Below, piece after piece: positions 1 through 10,844 of a DNA stretch of 64,000 bases. Under the pieces are notes generated by a model. That model saw nothing but the letters and a program-made list of their open reading frames with translations, made no database searches and was not told where the DNA came from. The DNA lies in contig CM035417.1 of the NCBI GenBank assembly GCA_020310875.1, positions 105,260,647-105,324,646 on the forward strand. Reading direction: 5' to 3'. Position 1 is the stretch's first letter. Every line of letters starts with the position of its first letter. The position numbers and the translations under genes are program-made. The DNA is from Ceratopteris richardii. Its lineage: Eukaryota; Streptophyta; Polypodiopsida; Polypodiales; Pteridaceae.

Positions 1-447
1 CTTCTCTCCTGGACCCAACTTCAAGTTTTCCAATTCTTCTATAATGATTTCAGCCGTGTTGCCCTGTTGAAATTGATTCTTAAAGGCCTCTTTCATCATA
101 TCCCAAGAGGTAAAGTGATTTTCGGCAAACTGACTAAACCACTTGTCTGCCAGACCCTCCAATGTGGCGGGGAAGAGTATCAAGAAAGCATCTTCCCTAC
201 CCATTAGTCCCCTAGTCTTACATAATGAAAGAAATCGTCGAATGTGCTCATCTGGGTCCTCATGGGCTAAACCTCTGAAGGAGGGGAATTTTATGTTTAA
301 CCTGGAGAGCAAGATTTCTAGGTCCACCTGCCCTGCCATGCTTCCTACCGATGAAGTCGATGAAAGTGGACTTGTTGATCTTCGGTTCGTCTTTCTTCTT
401 GTCTGCTTGCACTTGATTCTCAAGGTTTGTGACCGGGTCGCGGTCAT
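1..447 (-). CDS. gag: Ty3/gypsy Gag, N-terminal part (runs off window)
   Basis: Reading leftward from an ATG at 447-445 the frame is open to the window edge (149 codons). It encodes a basic, Ser/Thr-rich leader and then a retrotransposon capsid (Retrotrans_gag type): FPSFRGLAHEDPDEHIRRF, a core with LEGLADKWFSQF, and a segment ending EELENLKLGPGE. The W-F-x-x-F block is typical of plant gypsy capsids, which package element RNA in cytoplasmic particles. An inner Met (MAGQVDLE) about 36 codons downstream could be the true start. The primer site and LTR at 587-1641 lie just upstream, so this is the first ORF of that element. The rest of the element lies outside the window. No stops are seen, so the copy may be fairly young. 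Confidence 0.8.
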   Translation of the reverse strand, partial: MTATRSQTLRIKCKQTRRKTNRRSTSPLSSTSSVGSMAGQVDLEILLSRLNIKFPSFRGLAHEDPDEHIRRFLSLCKTRGLMGREDAFLILFPATLEGLADKWFSQFAENHFTSWDMMKEAFKNQFQQGNTAEIIIEELENLKLGPGEK

Positions 448-586
448 GAGCTATTCATAGTCCACTTAAAAATGAGACACTTGATAAAAGGATATACCTT
501 TTGGCCCACTGGAGTAATGTTGTCGACACTGGAATGTTGTCCTTCAATGGCAATATATAGTCTCCTATGCTCAAAGCTCCTTGGAT

Positions 587-604
587 GTCCCACCGGGCGT
601 GCCA
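587..604 (-). promoter_or_regulatory. Candidate primer-binding site of the gypsy element
   Basis: On the minus strand this reads TGGCACGCCCGGTGGGAC. It starts with the TGG that pairs with a tRNA CCA end, and it lies 4 nt inside the inferred LTR boundary and upstream of gag. The tRNA species was not identified. Confidence 0.5.
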
Positions 605-608
605 AATT

Positions 609-1641
609 TGTTGGGGGATTCTTTGACAAGAAGGAGTTTGAGGGTTTGTAGGAGAAAATGGAAGGACCAAAAGAGAAAATACACCTTGGAAGTCTCTGCC
701 TTCGATTGATTACAGTAAGAAAATTACAATGTTTGAAATACAAGATACACCAATACCTCTGTGCACAATCCGCAGAGTGCCCAATTACAAAATATCCAAT
801 ATCCCAATGTCCTATTGCTGCCGACCTCCTCTGCAACAAACCTCCACCTGCTTCAAGCTTCTCCTTGTGCACACCTTGCACCAAGCTTCCACAAAGGGGG
901 AGGAGTGAATACCTGCTGTCGGCAAGCGTACACTGCCAAAGGACCTTGAGATATTTGGGGGAACTATAGCTTAGCACTTCTCTGCACCACAATCCTTGGT
1001 CACTCTCTATGCACCTTGCACTTCCACTTCTGTGCGACGTACTCTGGTGTCTCTTGCACTTCCCTCTCTTGCTCCACTTAGCCTATGCTCTCTTGCTTAC
1101 TCCAACCTTGGTCCAAGAATGGCTCTTCCTTGATTTGAGTGTGCCGATCACGTACGCTCCTAACTGCAAGTGAATCTTGGTGCTCACTTTGATGTCCCAA
1201 GATTGCTCTCACAAGTGGCAGCCAACTACTCACTGTTTTGTCCTGTAGTGACTTTAGTCTAAAACCAAAAATTTTAATGGGGGGCCATACTTTCACCTGT
1301 GCGTACACTTTGCCGCTTCACATGCCTTCACATTTCCTTTTAATTCTTCACTTTTGCACATAAGGGGGGTTCACCTGAACCTTCCAAAACACTTTAAAAC
1401 ACACTTTGAACCTTAGGGAAATTAGAGAAAGTACCTCTGCAACCTGCAACCTATTTTCTCCAGTTTACCCTTTGTGGACAATTCATTGTGCACTACCTGT
1501 GCACTTTGACACCTGCACTTACGCACTTCGACTTTGCACCTGTTGACTTTGACCTTGACCTTGTTGACTTTGACCAGTTGACTTTGACCTTTGACTTTGA
1601 CTGCAATTAACTTTGACCACATGACTTTCATGGGCTCAACA
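609..1641 (-). mobile_element. Inferred 5' LTR of the minus-strand gypsy element
   Basis: The interval is bounded by TGTTG at 609 and CAACA ending at 1641, a 5-bp inverted terminal repeat typical of LTRs (about 1033 bp). Its gag-proximal end abuts the primer site. The partner LTR is outside the window, so the outer boundary is inferred. The alternative is an outer edge at 1723, where TGTTTGAAG follows a polypurine tract; I assign that second edge to an older element that this one entered. Confidence 0.5.
1541..1619 (-). promoter_or_regulatory. W-box cluster in the LTR U3 region
   Basis: About ten TTGAC(C/T) cores lie on the plus strand in 79 bp, many in TTGACTTTGACC pairs. TTGACY is the binding core of plant WRKY factors. 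For the minus-strand element this lies within about 100 bp of the 5' edge of U3, where enhancers are expected. WRKY or stress control is inference. Confidence 0.5.
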
Positions 1642-2539
1642 ATGATGAAGAGGTAATTAATGAGAGATGAGTACGTGTCAAGCCTTACAATTGGAGCTTG
1701 CACAAGTTTCATAACTTCAAACACTCCCCCTCAAGCTACAATTGGGAGTGCATGCTACTCTCAAAGTCTTGGCCTCTTCCTCTTTTTCTTCTATTGCCCT
1801 CATACATATTCCTTTGATAGGTTTGGTGATCTTCCTTCTTATCCTCCAAGCTTTTTTAGCTTCATTCTAGCTTCATCTTTGCTTCATACATGCATATACA
1901 ATGAAATAAGATCACCTTGGCTACATATATATTTGTTGTTTCACTCTCTTCTTTGTTTTCCTGTCTTTGAAAATCTCTCTTCTTTGTACACCTTCATGGC
2001 TTCATATCTTCTAGGCCTACATGCCTTGTTTTGGTCCTACTTCATCTTTGGATCATCTTTTACTTTGTCTATGGCTGCAATGTTTGCACTCCCTTTGATG
2101 TCGTCATGGTTGTCATGCTTTTTTCCAACTTGAATTCATGCATTCTTTTGTGCATCATGGCTGCACTTTGCCTTCTAGGCACTCTTTCCATATAGACGGC
2201 TCCTCTTAGTCCTTTGAAGTTACCGTACTCTTACTCTTTGTCTGAGCGTACATACTTTTCTTTCAAATCTGAAAATTGTGTTGGTTCCACTTTTTCTTCT
2301 TTGGTCTCTTCTTTGATCTTCCAATCCTTGAAAGCTAACTCTTCTTTTGCTTCATAAGTTTTTCTTCATGCTTCATTGTCGACGATATACCTTCAAAATC
2401 AACAATGGGCTGATCGTACATGAACTCTTTTATGAGTTCATCTTCATGTGAAGCATTCATAGCTTCCACATCTTCCAAATTTTCTTCATCACCTACAAAA
2501 CAATACAAGAAATCCTCAATGTGAACAATGGTGCCTCTT

Positions 2540-2870
2540 GCACCTAACAAGGCTTTCCATATCTCTTGAGATGGTCTTACTTGCCTTAACATAGGCTTGC
2601 CACTCCTCTTGGATGGTCTTACTTGCATTTACATAGGCTTGCCGTTGTCTTTGGTGGTTTTACTAGCCTCAATCTTTCAGTGGACCTTCATCTGGTCTTT
2701 GATGCTTCTTGCACCTTACAAGGCTTGATATTCCTCTTTGGATGGTCTTACTTGCTTTTACATAGGCTTGCCATTCTTTTTGGGATGTTCTTACTTGCCT
2801 TCACATAGGCTTTCCACTCTCTTTCGTGGTCTTACTAGCCTCAACCTTTGACTAGACCTTCACATAGTCT
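2540..2870 (-). repeat. Degenerate 45-bp tandem repeats, once coding
   Basis: Several imperfect copies of a 45-bp unit (GGTCTTACTTGC, ACATAGGCTTGCCA) are arranged in tandem. On the minus strand they translate as about 15-residue units resembling EEWQAYVKASKTIQ, with stops and frame changes between them. The 97-codon ORF at 2628-2335 starts inside the last units and then becomes acidic. This looks like a decayed repeat protein of unknown function, or Gag-adjacent sequence of the host element. Confidence 0.5.
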
Positions 2871-3698
2871 ATGGTGCTTGGAACTTACAACCACACACAA
2901 TGTGGATTCCTCTTACCGTTTACATCAGCCCTTAGCTTTCCAACTGCAATTCTTTACCTCCTTCAACTTTAGCCATTTTTTCACACTTCTCTGGAGTGAC
3001 TCTTCCTTCTAGGTTGTTGCTTGCTTGTTGCTCCTTACAACCTTGAGGAATGTCTTCAAGTCCATATTGAATCTTCAACACTTTAGGGTGGCCCTTCTTT
3101 GGAGTCTTCTACTCCTTGAAACCTTCAAGAGTTTTCTCATGGGAATCCTTGCTTTAACCACCTTCAGCTTAGGTTCCAATCTGCAAGCCTTCAAACTTCA
3201 AGTGTTTGACAAACGTATAGCTTGGGCTCCTTCCTTCAGTTTGGCTCTAAGCTTTGCATCCTTGCTTCATCCAAGATTTTCCCACCTTTTCTTTGGCTTG
3301 TCCAATAGGAGCATGAGTTGAATTGCACCATCTCAACTCAAGAATCAAACATATTTTGTCATCATAACATAGCATATATATTTGCTTTTGCAATTTTACC
3401 TTAATGGGTTTTATCCACGACAAGACACATCCACAAACTTGATACATAGCAACGTTGCATCTTAACAATCTTCATGGCATCCAAACACATGTACGTTCAG
3501 CTCATCTATGGTTGAACATGACCGACCTTTAAAGCTTCAATATCATGCTAACAAATTCACATACACATGTATGCAAATCACCAATCATTTGAGTATATAT
3601 TCCGCCCACTTTATGCCATTTAATACGGCTACATAGACTTGCATTTTTCAGCTTGTATAGGCTTTTAAAATAGCCTATTTCTCATCCACAGATCATGG

Positions 3699-4455
<757 letters not shown>

Positions 4456-4470
4456 GCTTTAATACCAAAT

Positions 4471-4824
4471 GTGGAGACATTTCACTCCAATATATGCAAA
4501 AGTGTTAGCTTCAATTGGTGAAAAGGGTGAAGTGATGAGAATAAGACACTTAGAAGCTTGCGTGGAGGCACTCGAATCAAGATAGATCAACCTTCAACAC
4601 CAAAGAACAACTCATTAAATCTTGGTCAAACAACTGCATCTAAGGAAGAAGAGGCTATCGCTTCAAAACCTATGAAATATATGAATGCATATGCAAAAGA
4701 ATTGAAAAAACATCACCTAAGATTCGTCAAGTTGTCATGGAATGATTCACATCAGGTCCAAGAGTCGTGAAGGTGCACAGTTGGGTGGATCAATTTCAAC
4801 TATGGGTGTTCCAACTCACCAGTT
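4471..4824. other. No recognised feature; one short ORF
   Basis: It may include the LTR lying behind the primer site at 4456-4469. A 70-codon plus-strand ORF (4558-4770) is Lys-rich and unrecognised. Confidence 0.3.
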
Positions 4825-5110
4825 CTACGTGTAAGCTTTCTCATAAACCATTATGCCCTCAACTTATTCATGTGGAGTTCTTGCTTTTTCAGGGATCTTA
4901 TAGTTATTTCAATTTTGTCATGGCGAAACAAAAGGGAATTGTCATGAACTAAGAGTTTTTTCGAACTCAAACCAATTTTGTGTGAAAGCTTTCTCATTTT
5001 GCCCTTAACTTATTCATGTGCCCTTCTTTCTTTTTCAGGTATCTTATAGTATTTTCAATTTTTTCATGACCAAACCCAAAGGTAATTGTCATGAACTCTA
5101 AGAGTTTTTC
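4825..5110 (+). repeat. Direct tandem duplication, unit about 150 bp
   Basis: Two adjacent diverged copies (about 4825-4970 and 4976-5110) share GTAAGCTTTCTCAT-like starts, CAACTTATTCATGTG, CTTTTTCAGG, ATCTTATAGT, TTTCAATTTT and AATTGTCATGAACT in the same order. The origin is unknown. Confidence 0.75.
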
Positions 5111-5191
5111 TACTTTAACAATTTATTACTAACACATCTTCAATTCTTCTCAACCAAGTACTACTTGGAAGGATAGAGACAATAAAAGGAT

Positions 5192-5342
5192 GGTTCAAGC
5201 ATAGGATCTTCCATAGGTTCAAGCATAGGATCTTCCATAGGTTTAGGAGTGGGCTGGAATGGTTATGTGTATCTGCATAGGTTACGTGTATCTTTTATAG
5301 GTTATGTGTATCTGCATAGGTTCAAGCATAGGATCTTCCATA
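5192..5342 (-). repeat. 24-bp minisatellite encoding PMEDPMLE in a gag hinge
   Basis: Perfect 24-bp units start at 5192 and 5216, and a third at 5319, with related TATGTGTATCTGCATAGG units between. On the minus strand the unit reads PMEDPMLE in frame. It lies downstream of the capsid remnant at 5350-5892, where Gag normally has a flexible linker before the zinc knuckle. Confidence 0.7.
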
Positions 5343-5349
5343 GGAATGG

Positions 5350-5892
5350 GCTAGAAGGGTTTCCATTGGTGAAGTCGTTCTTATAATTGTTTTTCTTGTT
5401 TCCTTTCAAAAAGATGTTTATCAGATTGAATGGCTTGGGCGATGTTTTCATTCGATGTCTTAACCTCTCCCATTGTGAATTGAGTTTCCTTTACATCATA
5501 TCTTAGGCCCCAACTAAGTTTTCTTATGAAATAATCATCATGCTAAATGAGATCACATATCAATTATCTAAATTCGTATGCATAGGTAGACACATGCTAG
5601 TTACCTTAATGTAGCTTTCGGATTTTTTCTTTTTTGCCACCCAACTTGTGCCTGCATCTCCAAACATGGTTGTGAGCCCTTAGAGAAACTCGTCATGGTC
5701 ATGAATTACTTTCATGTTCTTCTTGAAGATTGGGATGAACCATGATAATTCCTGACCACATAGTAGGGTTCCAATAAAATTGAACTTGGATGCCTCATCA
5801 AGGTATCTATTAGGTTGCATATGAATGTACAATCTAACTTGATGCAAGAATTTGTGGTACTTCATGAGATCACCGTCGAAATTCTCTCGCAT
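5350..5892 (-). pseudogene. gag: Ty3/gypsy Gag capsid remnant
   Basis: The first 70 codons (5892-5680) are open and carry the capsid pattern FDGDLMKYHKFLHQVRLYI, LCGQELSWF and a final HDEF. The frame then continues past stops through stretches resembling the capsid C-terminus (IRKL, STYAYEFR, AQAIQSDKHLFERKQEK). Several stops show it is dead. It resembles gypsy Gags with a Met-Gln-Pro and TWF-type core. No pol follows on the left; a plus-facing repeat region and unrelated sequence come instead, so the element is truncated. Confidence 0.65.
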
Positions 5893-5950
5893 GCAGTCAC
5901 ATGGAATGTGAGGTTTAGGATGGTTTCCTTTGTGTCCATTACACGTTGAC

Positions 5951-6226
5951 CTATAAATTCACTTTAAATGGATAGAAGAGGGCTTCACTTAGTAATCCAT
6001 TTAGATACCTTATGACTCTTCTTGTACCATGTACATGTGGAATCTTTTGTGCATACATATATATAGAGAGTACCCCTAGAACATGTGCTATATCAGACCC
6101 TATGATAATGAAATAGATTAGGTAGCTAACTAATCTATAAATTGCTACATTTTGATCACCTTTGTAGGATCCCAAGTTTGCAATTACCTCCAATAGTGTG
6201 AATATTAGTTTGCAATCAAGCATCAT
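5951..6226 (-). pseudogene. pol: copia RT-RNase H junction fragment
   Basis: Ninety-one codons match the segment between reverse transcriptase and RNase H of Ty1/copia Pol: a LVSYLIYF-like block (family: VGSLIYL), SDIAHVLGVLSIYM (family: RPDIAYAVGVVSQFM) and GTRRVIRYLNG (family: AKRVLRYLKGT), ending in FYPF. It is an isolated relic with no LTR attached. Confidence 0.7.
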
Positions 6227-6730
6227 GTACTTTTATAATAGATCATGTATGTACTTTCATGGCATAAGGAATATGTTGGCGTAATTATAGATTATTTTAA
6301 TAACAAGGAAGGTTTGAGTCATCCAAGATCTAATATCTTGAACTTTGATCTATGTCCCTTCTCGATCTCTTTAAATCTTACTCTATGATTACCTCTTGTG
6401 ATCGATTCATCCATGTAACTTCCAATGAACATGACTTGATAACCTTCTTTCTTCATTTCAATCGAGGTTCACTATAGCATAGTTAGACTTGTTTGGGTAT
6501 TCCACAAGCCTCTGGTACTTGCTTTATCCCATGTAGGTTTTTTTTTCAATCGACATACATGCTGAGGAAATATCTTCTCTTGAAGTCCTTGAGGTTATTT
6601 ATATACAATATCTCTTACAAAACCTATCATACTTAGCCTTCATTTGGAATCAAAGTTATTAATGTAGCAAATGATGTTTACCTAGCTCAAAGGAAATATT
6701 TTCTAGATGTACTTTATCAATATGTTATGA
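6227..6730. other. No recognised feature
   Basis: AT-rich spacer between two oppositely oriented copia fragments. Confidence 0.4.
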
Positions 6731-7420
6731 GTGTATATAAACCACTCACACATGTCGATCAAAACACTAAGGTATGTGTCAAAGACTCTTGAAGATATGT
6801 CAACATATAGAATCACAATTGGAAGCCATAAGTGTCCTATTATCACAAGACCTCACTTGTGCTATATTGTAAGAGTTGTTTCTCAATTTTTGAATTCACC
6901 GACTGATGTTCATATGAATGTGGCCAAGAAAGTGGTCAGGTACATCAAGTATATTGTCAATCAAGGGTTGTACTACCCTTATGAAGATGGAATACAAGCA
7001 CAAGGCTTTAGTGATGCTAGTTAGGCTGGTTCAAAAGAGGAAAAAAGGAGCACACCTGGCTATGTCTTCATGCTAGGTCAAAGAGTCATTTCATGGATCC
7101 AAGAAGCAACCTACCATTGCATTATCATCTATTGAGGCTTCATTTTGAGCTTTAGCACTTCTTACATGTGAGATCCTGTGGCTCAAGTTGCTCTTAAAAG
7201 ACCTGGATGTGGAGGTCAAAAAGTTTACTCTATTTGGAGATAGCATATCAAGCAATCATCTGGCAAGCAACCCTATGTTCCATGGAAGAAGCAAGCACAT
7301 AGAGATTCATAATCACTTCATCAGAGTGAAGGTACTAGCAAAGGAAGTGGACACCAAGTACATCAATAAGAAGGAGAAACTAGTAGATGCACAAGTAGTG
7401 AGTGAGAAGTGTGAGACCAC
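6731..7420 (+). pseudogene. pol: copia RT C-terminus and RNase H remnant
   Basis: The first frame (6731-7024) carries RPHLCYIVRVVSQFLNSP, VAKKVVRYIKYIVNQGLYY and GFSDAS, where the D is an RNase H active-site residue. A stop and frameshifts follow over a STPGYVFMLG-like segment. A second frame (7188 on) has GDSISSNHLASNPMFHGRSK and HIEIHNHFIRVKVLAKEVD, the conserved copia RNase H C-terminal region, fading at KEKLVDAQV. The fragment seems cut by the LTR beginning near 7400. Confidence 0.8.
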
Positions 7421-7920
7421 ACACATATGCATACATGCAATAGGAAGAGACAAACAATGTGAACAAGGGAATCAATTCATTCAACCAAAGTTACATAGCT
7501 TTTCTCATACAATCTCATGTCAACCATCTAATAAGCTAAAATCTAACAAGCTAACCTAAAAAATGCTCTCTATATCTTTTTATACTTTTTTGCCTAATTT
7601 TGACTAGTTTCACATCGTCTGTGGCATCATTAAAACTAGGTCATAAGGCTAATTTGGGGGCTCAAACAAGCTCTAAAAATTATGAAAATTGGTATGATGA
7701 TTCTATCTACACTCTGCAAGCTTGAGAACTCCTTGGATTTGACAAAATGGAGTTGGGTTATGCAAATTTGTGTATTGACAATGGTGGTTAGTGATAAAAA
7801 TCACAATTTTAGTTCTTGTTTGTGATCAATGAAGAACTAGAAAAGATCATAAAGAACTGAAAATCTTTGAAGAAGCCTACATGCTTCTTGCTTCCTCTTG
7901 TCTAGCCTTGAGTGCCAACA
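7400..7920 (-). mobile_element. 3' LTR (minus) of the Athila/Tat-like family
   Basis: The plus-strand end at 7920 reads CTTGAGTGCCAACA, so the minus strand begins TGTTGGCACTCAAG just after a polypurine tract (7921-7932). Reversed, 7400-7920 aligns by eye with 9816 to about 10330 through shared blocks (GTTGGCACTCAAGG, TTTTTAGAGCT, GCTAACC, ATGCATGTATG-like). The left edge is uncertain; it meets copia RNase H sequence. Confidence 0.6.
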
Positions 7921-7932
7921 CTCCCCTCCCTC
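7921..7932 (-). promoter_or_regulatory. Polypurine tract
   Basis: The minus strand reads GAGGGAGGGGAG immediately before the LTR start TGTTGGCAC, the standard position of the plus-strand primer. Confidence 0.6.
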
Positions 7933-9815
7933 TCATGTTTGTCATCCTAGATATATCCTTGTTCCTAGGAGTGATCAATATATTGCTAGAGGATGTCACC
8001 TAGAAGTGAGTGTTCAATGATGTGGATGCCCTTGGCCATGTTATCTTCTAGATTGGGCCAATCGATTGCTCTGGGAGCATCAAGTTGTTTCAATTGGTAG
8101 TGTGTTGAGTACCACAACGTCTCACATGCAAATAGATGTAGCAAATGAGTTGGTATTGAAATGAAGACATCGGAGTGATATTCCTAGAACATTATGAACA
8201 TCCCCTTGATTGTCTCTTTATAGCAAGCAAGTAAATGCTTGATGCAACAATGTTACAAATCCTAAAACTCTTGATAGGTTTATCATGGGCATCCAAAAGA
8301 TTAGTGTAGTCTTCTAAGATGATTTTGATACTTTCAAGCACCATTGCTTGGAACTATAAAGGGCTTAGATGGGCACTTGGCATGTCTAAAACTACTTTGA
8401 AATTTTTTATATTTTGAGTTTTTAATCTTTGGTTTTCCTCTTTCACTATCACTAAATGTCTTCGCAATAACCCCATATTGTAGGTTATTCTGGCATTGTG
8501 ATCCATCTGCACTCGTAGTTTCTCTTCCATTTATTCTATCACTTATTTGTTTTAAGCTTCAAGTTGTAGTCCTAAAGCATTATGGGCCTCTTTCAAGGTG
8601 GTGTATTTGGCATTAAATGAAGTGCTTTCTATCATTAAATAATTGAGCTATGATTGAAGCCTATCTAATTGTTCGTGTAGGTTGTTGTGTATTTGGCCTA
8701 AGGTCACATACCCTTCTCTAACCTGATTCATAAAATTAATCATTTGACTCAAGGTTTAATCAATCACAAATGAAGTGTACACAGGACGTACATGTACATA
8801 TGTAGTTTGTGGTAAGTTGGAGGCAATGGAGAATGAGTATGGGATGGGTAGAGTCGATGAAAAACTCAACACACTAGAGAGTGGGGGTGATGTTGGTGGT
8901 GGGGGGTTTGTTGATTGTTGTGTGATGGGTAGTGGTGTTGTTGTGGTGGGAGGTGATATGTCTATGACTTATGATGTGGGCATGTGTGAGCTGGTGATTG
9001 TGAATAGTGATATTAGTGTGTGTCATGAAGTGTGTATGGTACTTAGAAAAAATGGCATTGTGGTTTGTATAGGTTAGGATAATGATAAATCTAGTTGAGG
9101 CCTAACATCCAAGAAGGAACTAAACAATCAAGCCCATGGGTCGATGGCGATCGGTGATAATGATGAAGGCATTGGGAATTGAGGGTAGATAGATGGTGAA
9201 GGAGCTACTATAGGTGCTATTCATGGTTGGATGGGAGTAATGGGTGGAAGGTAGTGATATCGGTGTTTTAGTGTGGTGTGGAGGTATTTCAAAGTTAGAG
9301 ACAAGATCTTTGTGACATCTCACTAGTGGTTAGTGGTGGTGAGTGAGGTGGAGAAGTGATGGGTACATGGAATTAGAACGGGGTTTTTAGTGGTGTTTCA
9401 AAAATGGATTGGAATTCTTGTGAGGGGGAAATAGTCAAGGAGGTAATAGGGTTGGAAGGATGTTTCAAGTGTGGCCATGTGGATGGGAGGGATTTTTGGA
9501 CATGTGTGTCATGGTAGAATTCATCGACAAGAGAGTTTGTGGGGTGCTAGAACTTGGATTATCTGTCCACATCGTGGTTGTGTGCGTACTCTTCTAGGAT
9601 GGTAGTGGGTTGGGGCCATTCAATTAGAAATTCGAGTGCCTCTACTACCCTAAATACTTATGTCAATGTATGCATGGTCGCTATAAAAGCCTCATCAAAT
9701 CCACTTTGTTCTGATTCCTATTGGAGCATCGCATGACTTCTTTCTTCATTTAGTTGTTATCTTTCTTGTACTAGGTTGGTCTTTGTGTTTAATCTTTGTA
9801 AAGTTGATGTGTATG
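7933..9815. other. Spacer between two inverted LTRs, function unknown
   Basis: Probably 3' internal sequence of the minus-strand element, followed by unrelated DNA. No pol domain is recognised. 8870-9540 is strikingly G/T-rich on the plus strand (GTGGTG runs). A 100-codon plus ORF there (8775-9077) is rich in Gly, Val and Met and is probably compositional. Confidence 0.3.
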
Positions 9816-10422
9816 TGTTGGCACTCAAGGTCAGGCATGAGGTGTGGGAATGCATTGAAGAAGTGGACACACAAGAAGAGAGAGCATGTAGGGAGCTCCA
9901 AGAAGTATATGTCAAATTTTCAGAAGAAACCCCTATAAAACCAGTGATTTTGATCACTAAAAAACATTGTAAATATCATTTCACATTTTTGTAGCTCCAT
10001 TTTGTGCAAGCCAAGGAGTCCTTGAGCTTGAGGAGCCTAAGTAGAACTCATGTTTTGGATCTCATAATTTTTAGAGCTCAGTTGAGCCCTCAAATAGAAG
10101 CAAGAACTTAATTTTTAACTGCATCGGCCATTAGCTCTAAAAACGGCCAAAATTATTCAAAAAACAAAAAAAAGAGGTAGAGAGCTCATTTTTGGGGTTA
10201 GCAAGTTAAAGAAAGAGCTCCTTGAAGAGTGTAATTGACTTATTAAGAATCAAAGCTTCCATTGTTCCTATCTTTGCTATCTTGCCTTGTGTGTGTGTGT
10301 ATACATGCATGTATGTGCTTGTCACTCATATTTGTTCGCCACAATTGCTTATGATCTTCATATCCTCCTCATGTCTCTGTGTATTCACAAGTAAGGGAGG
10401 TGGTGCTCAGGCTTGGGCTACA
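9816..10422 (+). mobile_element. 5' LTR of the Athila/Tat-like gypsy element
   Basis: It starts TGTTGGCACTCAAGG at 9816 and ends near GGGCTACA at 10422, a few bases before an Asp-type primer site. Its first part is the inverted counterpart of 7400-7920. The exact right edge is uncertain by tens of bases. Confidence 0.6.
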
Positions 10423-10430
10423 CGAAAGTG

Positions 10431-10448
10431 TGGCACCGTTGCTTGGGA
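10431..10448 (+). promoter_or_regulatory. Primer-binding site, tRNA-Asp-like
   Basis: TGGCACCGTTGCTTGGGA resembles TGGCGCCGTTGCCGGGGA, the usual primer site of Athila/Tat-type gypsy elements. Confidence 0.65.
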
Positions 10449-10844
10449 GCATTGATTGAGGATGAGCATTGTGATGGTAAGATCATAGATTTGCAATGTT
10501 GGAAGGTAAAAAATAGTCATTTTCAGTTAATTTTTTAATTTTATTTTTCCATCTTCATCATCAACATCTTCTCCAACTTCATCTTCACGTAAATATTTCA
10601 TTTTTGACTATATATTCCCTATTTTCACCTCATTTCGCATTTGTGGTTGTGTGAGAGAGTGTGAGATAGGAAGTGTTTGTGTGTGCAAGTCTCCATGATT
10701 TTCATGATCCTCTGCACGACACGCAGGCCTCCGTGCTCGATTTCGAAGTTCCTGCCAAAACTATCAGAAATTGCCCCTTTGTGCAGCAAATCATGACTTT
10801 GTAAAACTTCATATTTTTTGGAAGTTCTTGCCTAAACTCATTCA
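10449..10844 (+). other. 5' leader of the Athila/Tat-like element
   Basis: Untranslated-looking sequence after the primer site; no long ORF. Confidence 0.4.

Noticed and set aside
444-992. 182-codon minus ORF upstream of the gypsy gag
   Set aside because: It crosses the primer site and LTR edge, where no protein is expected, and has no recognisable domain.
1660-2133. 157-codon hydrophobic plus-strand ORF, membrane-protein-like
   Set aside because: Rich in Phe/Leu/Ser because the DNA is a T/C-rich strand of an LTR element read backwards; it overlaps the purine tract and LTR start on the other strand.
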